Below, piece by piece: positions 58,001 to 64,000 of a stretch of 64,000 nucleotides of DNA. Each line of letters starts with the position of its first letter. The stretch's first letter is position 1. A program made the translations under genes and the position numbers. The notes beneath the pieces were generated by a model. It was given only the letters and a program-made list of their open reading frames with translations. It made no database searches and had not been told where the DNA came from. This DNA comes from Notamacropus eugenii (Eukaryota > Chordata > Mammalia > Diprotodontia > Macropodidae): the NCBI RefSeq assembly GCF_028372415.1, contig NC_092879.1:92721741-92785740 (forward strand), given 5' to 3'.

Positions 58001-58711
58001 CATTCTACAACAAAATAAGTTTGGTATCTAACTAAAAAAAGGACTACCAATTGTAGCATGACAGGGTGACACAGAAAAAGTACAGGATTTAGAGTCACAG
58101 AACCTGGATTTGAGTCATAATACTAACTTAGTTACTTAAGAACTATGTAATCTTGGGCAACTCATTTTGCTTCTCTAGACCTCAGTTCACTCATCTATAA
58201 GATGGTACAGTTTGAACTAGAAGGTCTCTAGCACTAGAGAGTACTTTCAGCTCTAAACTTATGATTCAATTCAATGAAGATTTATTTCCTATAATGTACC
58301 AGGTACTGTGATGGGCAACGAAGACATGAAGACCCTATGAGAGTTGATGGAGTCTATTCAAAATGAATATTATATGAAAAAATAGCTCTCAAAAGTAAAT
58401 CATCATGAACAAGGGAAAAGACAACTTCAATGAAGAGCATACGCAGTAAAATATTACTACATTTGGGTCCTTAATGACCAATATCCTCTTAAATAATGGT
58501 TTTATACTTATCAACTGACAACCAACTGACAACAGAATCCTCATGTATGACAGTTTGTAAAACTGTATGTAAAACACATACAGTTTGTAAAAACCACTCA
58601 AACTCAACCTCCAGTCATTTGTTCTGATCTTCTAGGGTTCCTTACCGGAGGGAGACGTAATATAAACTGGTTTTCCAGCTCATGGGGAGGATCCTCTTGG
58701 TTCTTGCTCAT
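43047..58711 (-). CDS. TAF7L: TFIID subunit 7-like (TAF7 family), complete coding region in 11 coding exons
   Basis: Subunit of the general transcription factor TFIID; TAF7 proteins bind TAF1 and restrain its acetyltransferase activity in the nucleus. Coding exons in order of transcription: 58711-58646, 57449-57371, 56062-55929, 51822-51696, 51383-51325, 50015-49943, 49557-49444, 49138-48926, 48764-48652, 46055-45996, 43091-43047. They total 1083 nt, 360 residues and a TAA stop; all donors and acceptors are GT-AG and phases agree. The start MSKNQEDPPHELENQFILR matches the TAF7 N-terminus, so there is no N-terminal extension like that of human TAF7L as I recall it. Intron-containing structure and the position next to DRP2 identify it as the TAF7L locus, although the protein resembles TAF7 closely. 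Open throughout, so apparently functional. Confidence 0.95.
43580..43790 (-). mobile_element. CORE-SINE in TAF7L intron 11
   Basis: 'aaagtttgcaaaacacttta', 'acaacatccctgtgaggtag' and 'agatgaggaaactgaggctg'. Confidence 0.8.
44930..45120. repeat. dispersed repeat, same type as 31335 and 52320
   Basis: 'ccaacaaatatttattaagc' followed by 'ctgaggagcttacattctgg'. Same order as at 52320-52520. Family uncertain. Confidence 0.45.
45125..45310. mobile_element. hAT-type MITE inserted in another repeat
   Basis: 'gtcaggggttctttacctgg' on the left and 'ggcctcaacacaaaaaggtg' plus 'ccccctgctg' on the right, with 'gggttccatgaacttggatg' inside, resemble a hAT MITE. Repeat text of the purine-rich family resumes after it. 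Confidence 0.5.
45311..45600. repeat. old purine-rich dispersed repeat, copy 3
   Basis: 'gggtgtgacatggtcagact', 'ttattttggcagctgtgtgg' and 'gaagtcattgaaagagtcca' match the order seen at 785-1200. Confidence 0.45.
46466..46892 (+). mobile_element. hAT/Charlie-type DNA transposon copy in TAF7L intron 10
   Basis: Left end 'cagtggttttcaaagtgtgg', inner 'ggggatctgtgaggtcaaaa', and right end 'gaaaccaaaaagtctgagaa' are the end structures of a mammalian Charlie-like element. Near the right end a 'tttttaagagtttata' segment is present three times (46817-46861). Confidence 0.55.
46893..47849. other. TAF7L intron 10, no recognised feature
   Basis: About 1 kb of intron without a repeat I could name. Confidence 0.3.
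47850..48450 (+). mobile_element. LINE-1 ORF2 end and 3' UTR in TAF7L intron 10
   Basis: 'ctacataaaattaaaaagct', 'gaatgactgaacaaattgtg' and 'tgtgtaataaggaattacaa' follow the marsupial L1 ORF2 end, out of frame and diverged. Antisense to TAF7L. Confidence 0.65.
48652..49138 (-). CDS. TAF7L: TAF7L exons 9-10: acidic stretch and coiled-coil start
   Basis: Exons 49138-48926 and 48764-48652 encode residues 218-326. Residues 232-252 are an unbroken run of 21 Asp/Glu encoded by GAT/GAA triplets, within an otherwise acidic segment containing NTEEDLERSS. The next exon (VGLQKQIDVMKGKHQETWKR) begins a C-terminal coiled coil. Human TAF7 and TAF7L both have acidic stretches here, much expanded in human TAF7L. 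The triplet run is a likely site of length variation. Confidence 0.94.
49444..51822 (-). CDS. TAF7L: TAF7L exons 5-8: second half of the TAFII55 domain and linker
   Basis: Exons 51822-51696, 51383-51325, 50015-49943 and 49557-49444 encode residues 94-217. They contain the lysine-rich insert (KKKEKEKEKKFIWNHG), the basic ITLPLKN-like segment with RRFRKTAKKK, and SPDVEKEVRRLLSTDAEAVS ending at TRWEIITEDE, which closes the TAFII55 domain. The following linker has the TAF7-type SPGMSSYKQG motif. Residues 156-157 are FF where human TAF7 has YI. Confidence 0.94.
50360..50525 (-). mobile_element. MAR1/WALLSI-type SINE, reversed
   Basis: 'tcagtcatgtccaactcttt', 'tgacctcattggggttttct' and 'ctctatccactgacccactg' are the reversed tail and head of the marsupial SINE. 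Confidence 0.8.
50526..51324. other. rest of TAF7L intron 6
   Basis: Apart from the AT/TG-rich tract at 50695-50820, nothing recognised. Confidence 0.3.
50695..50820. repeat. AT/TG-rich low-complexity tract in TAF7L intron 6
   Basis: 'atatattaaattatataaat' and 'gtgtgtgtatatatatgtac' runs. Confidence 0.75.
52315..52520. repeat. dispersed repeat, same type as 44930
   Basis: 'caaccaatatttattaagta', 'actgctggacactgtggtaa' and 'ccaaaaggaacttacatact'. Confidence 0.45.
52521..53619. other. TAF7L intron 4, no recognised feature
   Basis: About 1.1 kb without a named repeat or conserved exon. Confidence 0.3.
53620..54670. repeat. old purine-rich dispersed repeat, copy 4
   Basis: 'catggaataaagcctatgga', 'ctgtgaaaggtttcaaaagc', 'gcagggaggtcaaaaagaag' and 'tttaagatatggggagatat' parallel the copy at 36000-38050. 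Includes a small (TGTC)n run at 53945-53968 and a SINE-like piece at 54010-54070. Confidence 0.45.
54715..55260 (+). mobile_element. LINE-1 ORF2 3' end in TAF7L intron 4
   Basis: 'ctggtgggattgtgaattgg', 'attctagacagcaattcaga', 'atattactgtgctgtaaaaa' and 'gactacaataatgtaaacaa' in L1 order; degraded, antisense to TAF7L. Confidence 0.75.
55929..58711 (-). CDS. TAF7L: TAF7L exons 2-4: start codon and first half of the TAFII55 domain
   Basis: Exons 58711-58646, 57449-57371 and 56062-55929 encode residues 1-93. The conserved TAFII55 N-terminal domain begins at HELENQFILRLP and runs through LTIELHPDGRHGIV and SKLVDLPCIIESLKTVDKKT to TADVCQ, essentially the TAF7 core that packs against TAF1. The ATG lies in a good context (AAAG before the start). 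Intron 4 (51823-55928) is large and filled with repeats. Confidence 0.95.
56930..57330 (+). mobile_element. LINE-1 3' UTR in TAF7L intron 3
   Basis: 'attcaggagaacaatgaatg', 'ggaaagacttaggaactctg' and 'cccacctccagagacagaga' in L1 3' order, with a (GTTT)n run at 57212-57234. It ends only about 40 bases before the downstream boundary of the exon at 57371. Confidence 0.65.
58045..58270 (+). mobile_element. MIR-like SINE in TAF7L intron 2
   Basis: 'gagtcacagaacctggattt', 'taatcttgggcaactcattt' and 'cagttcactcatctataaga'. Confidence 0.65.
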
Positions 58712-58904
58712 CTTTTGTTCTTGAGTTCAGAGGGGGAAAAAAACAAAATCACAAATAGTCAGTGAAAATCCCTTGTTTCCTTAAAATTATTCACTAAAGA
58801 TGGTATCTCCAAATAGAAGTTGTTTTATACGCACTCTAGAGAGCCAGCATGAAATGTACACAGCTCAGAAACACTCCATTTCACCCCCACCTCTTCTCTC
58901 CAAG

Positions 58905-59155
58905 TGGGGCAGCTGGGGGCCCAGTGGAGAGAGCATTGGGCTTAGAGTCAGAAGACTCATCTTCTTGAGTTCAAATCTGGCCTGAGATACTTCTTGGCTG
59001 TGTGACCCTGGGAAAGTCACTGAACCCTGTCTTCCTGTTTCCTCATGTGTAAAATGAGCAGGAGAACAAAATGGCAAACCATTCTAGTATCTTTGCCAAG
59101 AAAATCCCAAATGGGGTCACAAAGAGTCAGACATGACTGAAAGGAGTGAACAACA
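58905..59155 (+). mobile_element. MAR1/WALLSI-type marsupial SINE, near full length
   Basis: Head 'ggggcagctgggggcccagt', 'ctgtgtgaccctgggaaagt' in the middle, and tail 'tctttgccaagaaaatccca', 'tgaaaggagtgaacaacaac'. This structure is the strongest single sign of a marsupial genome. Confidence 0.9.
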
Positions 59156-59261
59156 ACTCTTTGCTTAATGAAAACTATTTACACTTTCAAGGAGAATTTA
59201 AGTTACGCAATACAATTTCTCTCAAAATCAACTATAAGTTATACAATACAATTTCTCTCCA

Positions 59262-59302
59262 AAATAAATTATACATATACATACATATATATATATATTT
59301 CA
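59262..59302. repeat. AT/CATA short tandem repeat
   Basis: 'tatacatatacatacatata' then 'tatatatat'. Confidence 0.8.
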
Positions 59303-60194
59303 TAAAGTAAAAGCTACAAGCAATGACATTCTACATTCTCCGGCAAAGAATAGTCCAACACCAGAAGAGAACACTACCTCTCTAAGGAAACTACATACAT
59401 TCTCCAATCACAGACAAAAGTGAAATAAACCAAGGATCGCAGTCAACACCAAAACCCTTTAGAGTAGTTAGTAACCTATGATGTTTTGAGGAAAATATAA
59501 TTAAATTTTCCATTATCTGTTCACTTCTCTGGGTTGAAACACGGTGAGCATTTATTTGGATAACAGGCAGCTTCTTGCGACGGTGACTCTACAAGCAGTT
59601 TATGTCTACCAAGTCTATTTCACCTTGTAGAGATGCTGAAGGTTATGAGTCAATTATTGTGAAATAGCAGCATCGACCTCTCTGCCTTCTAAGCTAATAA
59701 TAAGTAATGGTAAGTTTTCAGTTTGTTGATGACTGAAAACTTATTAAACATCAATACTCCTTAAAAAAAAGAAAGATGGGGTTTGCTTTCTGTGATATGT
59801 TTATAATAATTTCAACTTCAGCAAATCAAAGCATATCTAAAATGAATTGAGAAACTTTCTATAAGGAAATCCTTTTGATAGTAAAAACTCTTTCCATAAG
59901 GTGAATAATCACCTTCCTCCTCTTTTGTGTTATTTCTAATATTCATTTATTGGATTTAAGCATTTATACCTGGAGCAGTTTAGCTTTCATAAACAGCTTT
60001 CTGGATGCTGGTGTCCCCAAGTTCTACAGTTTAAAGGTCTCCTCTGAGGTGGAGAGAGTGCAATGTGTTTATTTTTGACCTGACAATCGGGTTCATAGTT
60101 ACGAGGCATTAAGGATCAAAGTAAAAAGATTCTGGGCTACACCATAAAACAAGCCAAAAAAAACCCCTTCACTTTAGATTAGAAAACAATGTAA
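59303..60194. other. TAF7L intron 1, no recognised feature
   Basis: AT-rich intron DNA; nothing identified. Confidence 0.3.
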
Positions 60195-60395
60195 GAAAGG
60201 CAGTGCTTCACAGTGGATAAAATCCTCTATCTGATGCTTACCAGCTATATAAGCAGGATCAAGTCCTTTAACCCAAACCCTAGTTTCATCATCTGTAACA
60301 AGGGGCTAATACCTGTAGTATCAACCTCACAGGGCTACTGGTGGGGTTCAAAAGACAAACTACACATCAACATATTATAAAACTTTAAAGCTGGC
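60195..60395 (+). mobile_element. MIR-like SINE in TAF7L intron 1
   Basis: 'cacagtggataaaatcctct', 'gatcaagtcctttaacccaa' and 'caacctcacagggctactgg'. Confidence 0.6.
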
Positions 60396-60554
60396 ACATG
60401 TGTATACACACACATGAGATAGTATTATTATTAATTCACCTCAGGAATCTGTAGGTCATAATAGGGCTTTGAATTTAAACTTCACTATAACACATTATGG
60501 GGCTAAAGAAGCTGTGTTTGTGGGACTGTGGTTACAGAGGTAAGTGGAAGTTAT

Positions 60555-60800
60555 AATAATAATTGCAGGTGGCTTTTATACAGTACTTAAGGTTTGCAGA
60601 ACAACTGCCACATTATCTCATTTGATCCTCACAACTCTATGATGTCTTAGATGCCATTATTATCCTCATTTTACAGGTGAGCAAATTGAGGGTGCGAGAG
60701 GTTAAATGACAACTCAGAGTCATACAACTAGTAAGACCTTGAAATTAGGTCTTCCTAATTACCAAGTCTGGCACTGGCATTTTATCTACTATGCCACCAT
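60555..60800 (-). mobile_element. CORE-SINE in TAF7L intron 1
   Basis: 'atctcatttgatcctcacaa', 'tatcctcattttacaggtga' and 'aaattaggtcttcctaatta'. Confidence 0.75.
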
Positions 60801-61499
60801 TATTAATATACATTCAGCCCTACAGGTGACTTAAGAAATTTTTGAAAAGGCACAGAAAGCAAAGAGAATTTAGCATTCCATAGTATCCTTTTTTACCACA
60901 GAAACCTAGACACCCAACACAAGAGTGGAGGGAAAAACAAACCATAAATGTATTACGTGTGATAGTCATTTCTTCTCTTTTTTTGCTTCATGCAAATATT
61001 TATACAACCTGTATCATTCAAAAAGTAAATATATATGTAAGGAGGGAGGGGAAAAGTCCATTAAAATAAAAGTCAGAGTCTGAGGATCCTGTCAACCCTT
61101 TAACACCACCCCAACCTTCTACTAATAGCCAATCTTCTGCTATAGCAATTTAAACTTAAGACTTCTCAGGAGAGCTACTTCTAAAATACTTTGGCTAGGT
61201 AACTCAGATTATTCTGGGTTCTCTGGGGGCAAAATGACTTTTTAGTATGGGTTTTCCAACAGGAGGATGCCCATACCTGGGGTAGGGGGTAGTGGGCAAG
61301 AGAAGCCAGTTAAAGGGATAGAGGGAACATTTTGACTGGATTAAAAAAAAACAACCTGATTTCCAATCAATAAAGCAGTAAACTTTCTGGAGTACCCTTG
61401 GAAAAGTATATCCCATTCTTTCTGAATATACTCATAAAGTTTTAAATTTAGAAATTATATCAATCTATTAATATTTTAATAAATTAGTTCTAAATTAAT
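60801..61499. other. TAF7L intron 1, no recognised feature
   Basis: No recognisable repeat or exon. Confidence 0.3.
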
Positions 61500-61625
61500 C
61501 TATTTTTAAGTGCATATGCATGGTAAAACCTACAGTTTATTTCCTTCATACTAAATACTACAGTAGGGTTTCCTGAAAGCCAAAGGGCACAAGACTGCAA
61601 AAGGTTAGGAACCCCTCCTGTGATG
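61500..61625. mobile_element. hAT-type MITE fragment
   Basis: 'tttatttccttcatactaaa' and the end 'aaaggttaggaacccctcct' mirror the start of the copy at 45125. Confidence 0.4.
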
Positions 61626-61644
61626 TAAAGAGGTGTAGTTTGTT

Positions 61645-61760
61645 AATTCCAGAAGCTCTGTGTTTTATTCCTAGGTCTGCCACTACTTGTGTGAGCTGGG
61701 GGAGTTACTTTAATCTCTCCAAGTTTTAGTTTACTCATTTGTAAAATAATTTAAGGACAG
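61645..61760 (+). mobile_element. MIR-like SINE fragment
   Basis: 'tcctaggtctgccactactt' and 'gtttactcatttgtaaaata'. Confidence 0.55.
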
Positions 61761-62139
61761 CAGTAAAAGATAAGGAAATGATTGAGGAAAGGCTGCTGGT
61801 TATAGAATTCTCTCAGAGTTTTATTTCTCACCATTCTTTCCAGTCATGGCTGACTGGTAATGCTGAACCTTAAGCAAGAAGATCTCCCACATTTTCCCCC
61901 AATCATCACCTCGATGTGATTCAGTGGCAACAGCATTATCTCCCTAGCTAGAGGTTCAAACCCCTGGCTCTACCCTTTTAATATTTTTATTATTCTTAGA
62001 GTCTATCTAGTCCAGGCCCTGAGAATTCATTTTAAAATGATTTTGATATCAGTATTTTCACATAACTGGTTTCGTATTGTAATTTTGGAACTTAAAGAAG
62101 CGAAAATGTAATTAGAAGTAAACACTTTTGGGGAAGGAC

Positions 62140-62575
62140 AAGGTCTAAAGAGAGAACAGAAGAAATAGAGGCAGGATAGGATGGAGGGAAATATAGTTAG
62201 TCTTACACAACATGACTATTATGGAAGTCTTTTGCAAAACTACACATATGTAGCCTATATCGAATTGCTTGCCTTCTCAGTGGGGATGAATGGGGAAGGA
62301 GGAAAAGATGGAACTCAAAGTTTTAAGAACGAATGTTGAGAATTGTTTTACGTACAATTAGGAAATTCAGGTAATGGGGTATAGAAAGCTATCTTGCCCT
62401 ACAAGAAAAGAGAGAAAATGGGGGCTAACAGAAAGGAGGGCAGACTGGGGGAGGGGCAATCAGAATGCACGGAGTTTCAGGGTGGGGGAGGGGAGAGATG
62501 GGGAGAAAATTTGGAACTCAAAATCTTGTGGAAATGATTGTTGAAAAGTAAAAATAAGTAAATTGGAAAAAAAAA
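62140..62575 (+). mobile_element. LINE-1 3' UTR next to the CpG island
   Basis: 'cttacacaacatgactatta', 'tcgaattgcttgccttctca' and 'ggaactcaaagttttaagaa' are the marsupial L1 3' UTR. A partial second copy of the same tail ('gaatgcacggagtttcaggg', 'ggaactcaaaatcttg') follows at about 62400-62575, ending in an A-rich and C-rich run. Confidence 0.75.
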
Positions 62576-62849
62576 AAGAAGAAAAAAGTGAAGATGTGCC
62601 CCCCCCCCCCAAAAGGCTTAGCGGCCTCATTTTGCAGAGGAGAAAACTGAGGCCCCAGGAAGTTAAGTATCGGGAGCTGAGGCGAAAAATCAACGTTTTC
62701 CCTCCACCTACAGTGCCTTGGGGGCAGTCCTTTCCCTTCGCCTCAGTTTTTCCAAGAGTAAAGCCAGGGGCTGGGAGAGGACCGCCTCAGGCGTCCCCTC
62801 TAGCTCCTAGGCCTTCTCCATTTTTCTTCACAGCTCCCTGTCCCGGCCC

Positions 62850-63700
62850 CCTCCTCCCCTAACAGAAAAGTAACGGCTCCGTCTCCCGCAGCCGCGGGGT
62901 CGGAGTTTACCTCTCCTCAAGTGCCCAGGGCCACTCGCCAAAGCCCCAAAGACGAGGACGACCACCGCCGCTCACGAGGAACGCCGCCGCCGCTGCCGCT
63001 CAGCTCGGGAATCACGACCTCCAGACGACGACGACTTGACGACGGCGGGAGGCGCAACGCCTGAGAATCTGGGCGGGCACCGGAAGAGCTCGGCGGCCCC
63101 GCCCCCTGGCCGCGCGCACGCTGTGGGCGGAGTTCCGGGCGGAGGGCCGCTCAGAGCCAGGCAGCGGGCGTGCGGCGGGGGCGGGGCCGGGAGGCTGGGG
63201 AAGGCGCGATTTTCGCAGGTGCGGCGGCCGGGCGGCTCTGGGGCGGTGCTCTCTAGCTCTCCCGCGCGCCTGCCTCCCTCCCTTCGTGCGCTCCCTCGTC
63301 GTGTGCGCGAAGCGCGGCGGGGCTTGGGTGCACGCGCTCGGCTTGGGAGAAAGGTAGGGGTGACGGCGGGGGCGCGGGGGAGGGGAGCCGGAGGAGGCCA
63401 GAGGAGGACCGTGGAAAGTGAGGCGAGGCCCCTGCCCCCTTGAAGCGGCCCCAGCAGCGTTCCGCCTCCTCGTTAACATTTTGGAAACTTTGTATCTCCT
63501 CCCCGCGTCTGTCAAAATTCCGGGTTACCAGAGAAATGAAGAAAAATCATCCACTCTCCCTCCCCCCACTGGGCCCGGCCCTAAAGCCCCGGCCGCCTCC
63601 CCAAGAGGGGGAGAATTGGCGGGGCAGAAGCACAGCCTGCCATCTCCCCAAAGAAGACTCAGCCTCCAAGGATTGCCCCTCTGAACCCCGGGCCTTAAAA
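62850..63700. promoter_or_regulatory. CpG island, probable bidirectional promoter
   Basis: The only strongly CpG-rich stretch in the window, densest at about 62940-63380, with GC boxes (CCCCGCCCCCTGG near 63108, GGGCGGAG near 63125), an ETS/GABP-type site ACCGGAAG at 63079-63086 and no TATA box. The TAF7L first-exon donor lies at its left edge on the minus strand; on the right a plus-strand donor candidate AAAG/GTAGGGG lies after 63353. Short distance, ETS site and CpG density are usual for head-to-head promoters. Confidence 0.7.
62911..63050 (-). other. TAF7L: TAF7L noncoding first exon (5' UTR), approximate 5' end
   Basis: On the minus strand a donor GAGAG/GTAAACTCC lies at 62911/62910 inside a CpG island. 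The coding start exon at 58711 has its own acceptor just upstream (pyrimidine tract then CTCAAG before AACAAAAGATG), so a separate upstream 5' UTR exon is required and this is the obvious candidate. The right-hand boundary (transcription start) is a guess. Confidence 0.55.
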
Positions 63701-63982
63701 CAAATTGGGGGAAGATGGAGAACCTGTGGCCTCGAGGCCATGAGTGGCCCCCAGGTCCTCCAAGGTGGGCAGGCTTCCCAGAACAAATCCCCTTCAGAAA
63801 AGACTCCAAGAGTCCTCCCGCAGGACTCAGTGTCACACCTGTCAGAGCAGGTATCCCCGTCCTCAGAACAGAAGGTTTTCCCGCCTTCCCAGCAGATGGG
63901 CTTTGGGTTGGATTTAATGTCCCAAACCCAGTTTGGGGGGGCAGAGATGAAAACGATCCCTGCAGTCTCATTGGGAAACTAA
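63440..63982 (+). CDS. unidentified open frame beside the CpG island, possible 5' part of an unknown gene
   Basis: A 180-codon open frame reads from the CpG island into ordinary-GC DNA. Its second half, from an internal ATG at 63740 (MSGPQVLQGGQASQNKSPSE), is Ser/Gln/Pro-rich and low in complexity, ending at a TAA at 63980-63982. A donor-like GAGCAG/GTATCC after 63849 could cut it short. I do not recognise the protein. In human the next gene is TIMM8A, transcribed the other way, and this is not its sequence. It could be coding, a 5' UTR, or a promoter-associated noncoding RNA; I favour transcription here but not necessarily translation. Confidence 0.3.
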   Translation: MKRPQQRSASSLTFWKLCISSPRLSKFRVTREMKKNHPLSLPPLGPALKPRPPPQEGENWRGRSTACHLPKEDSASKDCPSEPRALKQIGGRWRTCGLEAMSGPQVLQGGQASQNKSPSEKTPRVLPQDSVSHLSEQVSPSSEQKVFPPSQQMGFGLDLMSQTQFGGAEMKTIPAVSLGN

Positions 63983-64000
63983 AACATAACGGAGGGAAAT

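Noticed and set aside
1-64000. Bacterial-type systems, CRISPR arrays, operons, integrated viral genes
   Set aside because: The window is vertebrate nuclear DNA with spliced genes. The direct repeats are SINE duplications and microsatellites, and no retroviral gag/pol/env frames were recognised.

Overview
This is a vertebrate nuclear window, and the interspersed repeats point to a marsupial. There are tRNA-headed CORE-SINEs of the MAR1/WALLSI type (58905-59155, 21496-21855), MIR/THER1-like SINEs, marsupial-type L1 3' ends (121-480, 47850-48450, 54715-55260, 56930-57330, 62140-62575), and old L2 and L3/CR1 LINEs. Two multi-exon genes can be traced exon by exon through GT-AG splice sites and conserved protein sequence. 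DRP2 (dystrophin-related protein 2) is on the plus strand, with 22 coding exons from 6359 to 26494 and 945 codons. TAF7L (TFIID subunit 7-like) is on the minus strand, with 11 coding exons from 58711 down to 43047, 360 codons, plus a noncoding first exon near 62911. DRP2 and TAF7L are neighbours on human Xq22.1 in the same relative orientation, so the window probably comes from the conserved part of a marsupial X chromosome. The species cannot be told from sequence reading alone.

Layout. 1-6300 is repeat-rich DNA upstream of or within the 5' part of DRP2. 6309-26494 holds the DRP2 coding exons. 26495 to about 29515 is the DRP2 3' UTR, ending at an AATAAA at 29489. About 29516-43046 is the gap between the two convergent genes; it is mostly old repeats and includes a badly decayed mobile-element coding sequence at 34440-35135. 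43047-62910 is TAF7L with large repeat-filled introns. About 62850-63700 is a CpG island that is probably a two-way promoter: TAF7L leaves to the left, and an unidentified transcription unit with an open frame (63440-63982) may leave to the right.

The two genes do not form a pathway. DRP2 is a membrane-cytoskeleton scaffold of the dystrophin family (spectrin repeats, WW, EF-hand region, ZZ finger, coiled coil), known from Schwann cells. TAF7L is a general transcription factor subunit. In marsupials this X-linked, intron-bearing gene represents the parental form from which the intronless autosomal TAF7 is thought to have arisen. No bacterial-type features, CRISPR arrays, rRNA or functional tRNA genes were seen.
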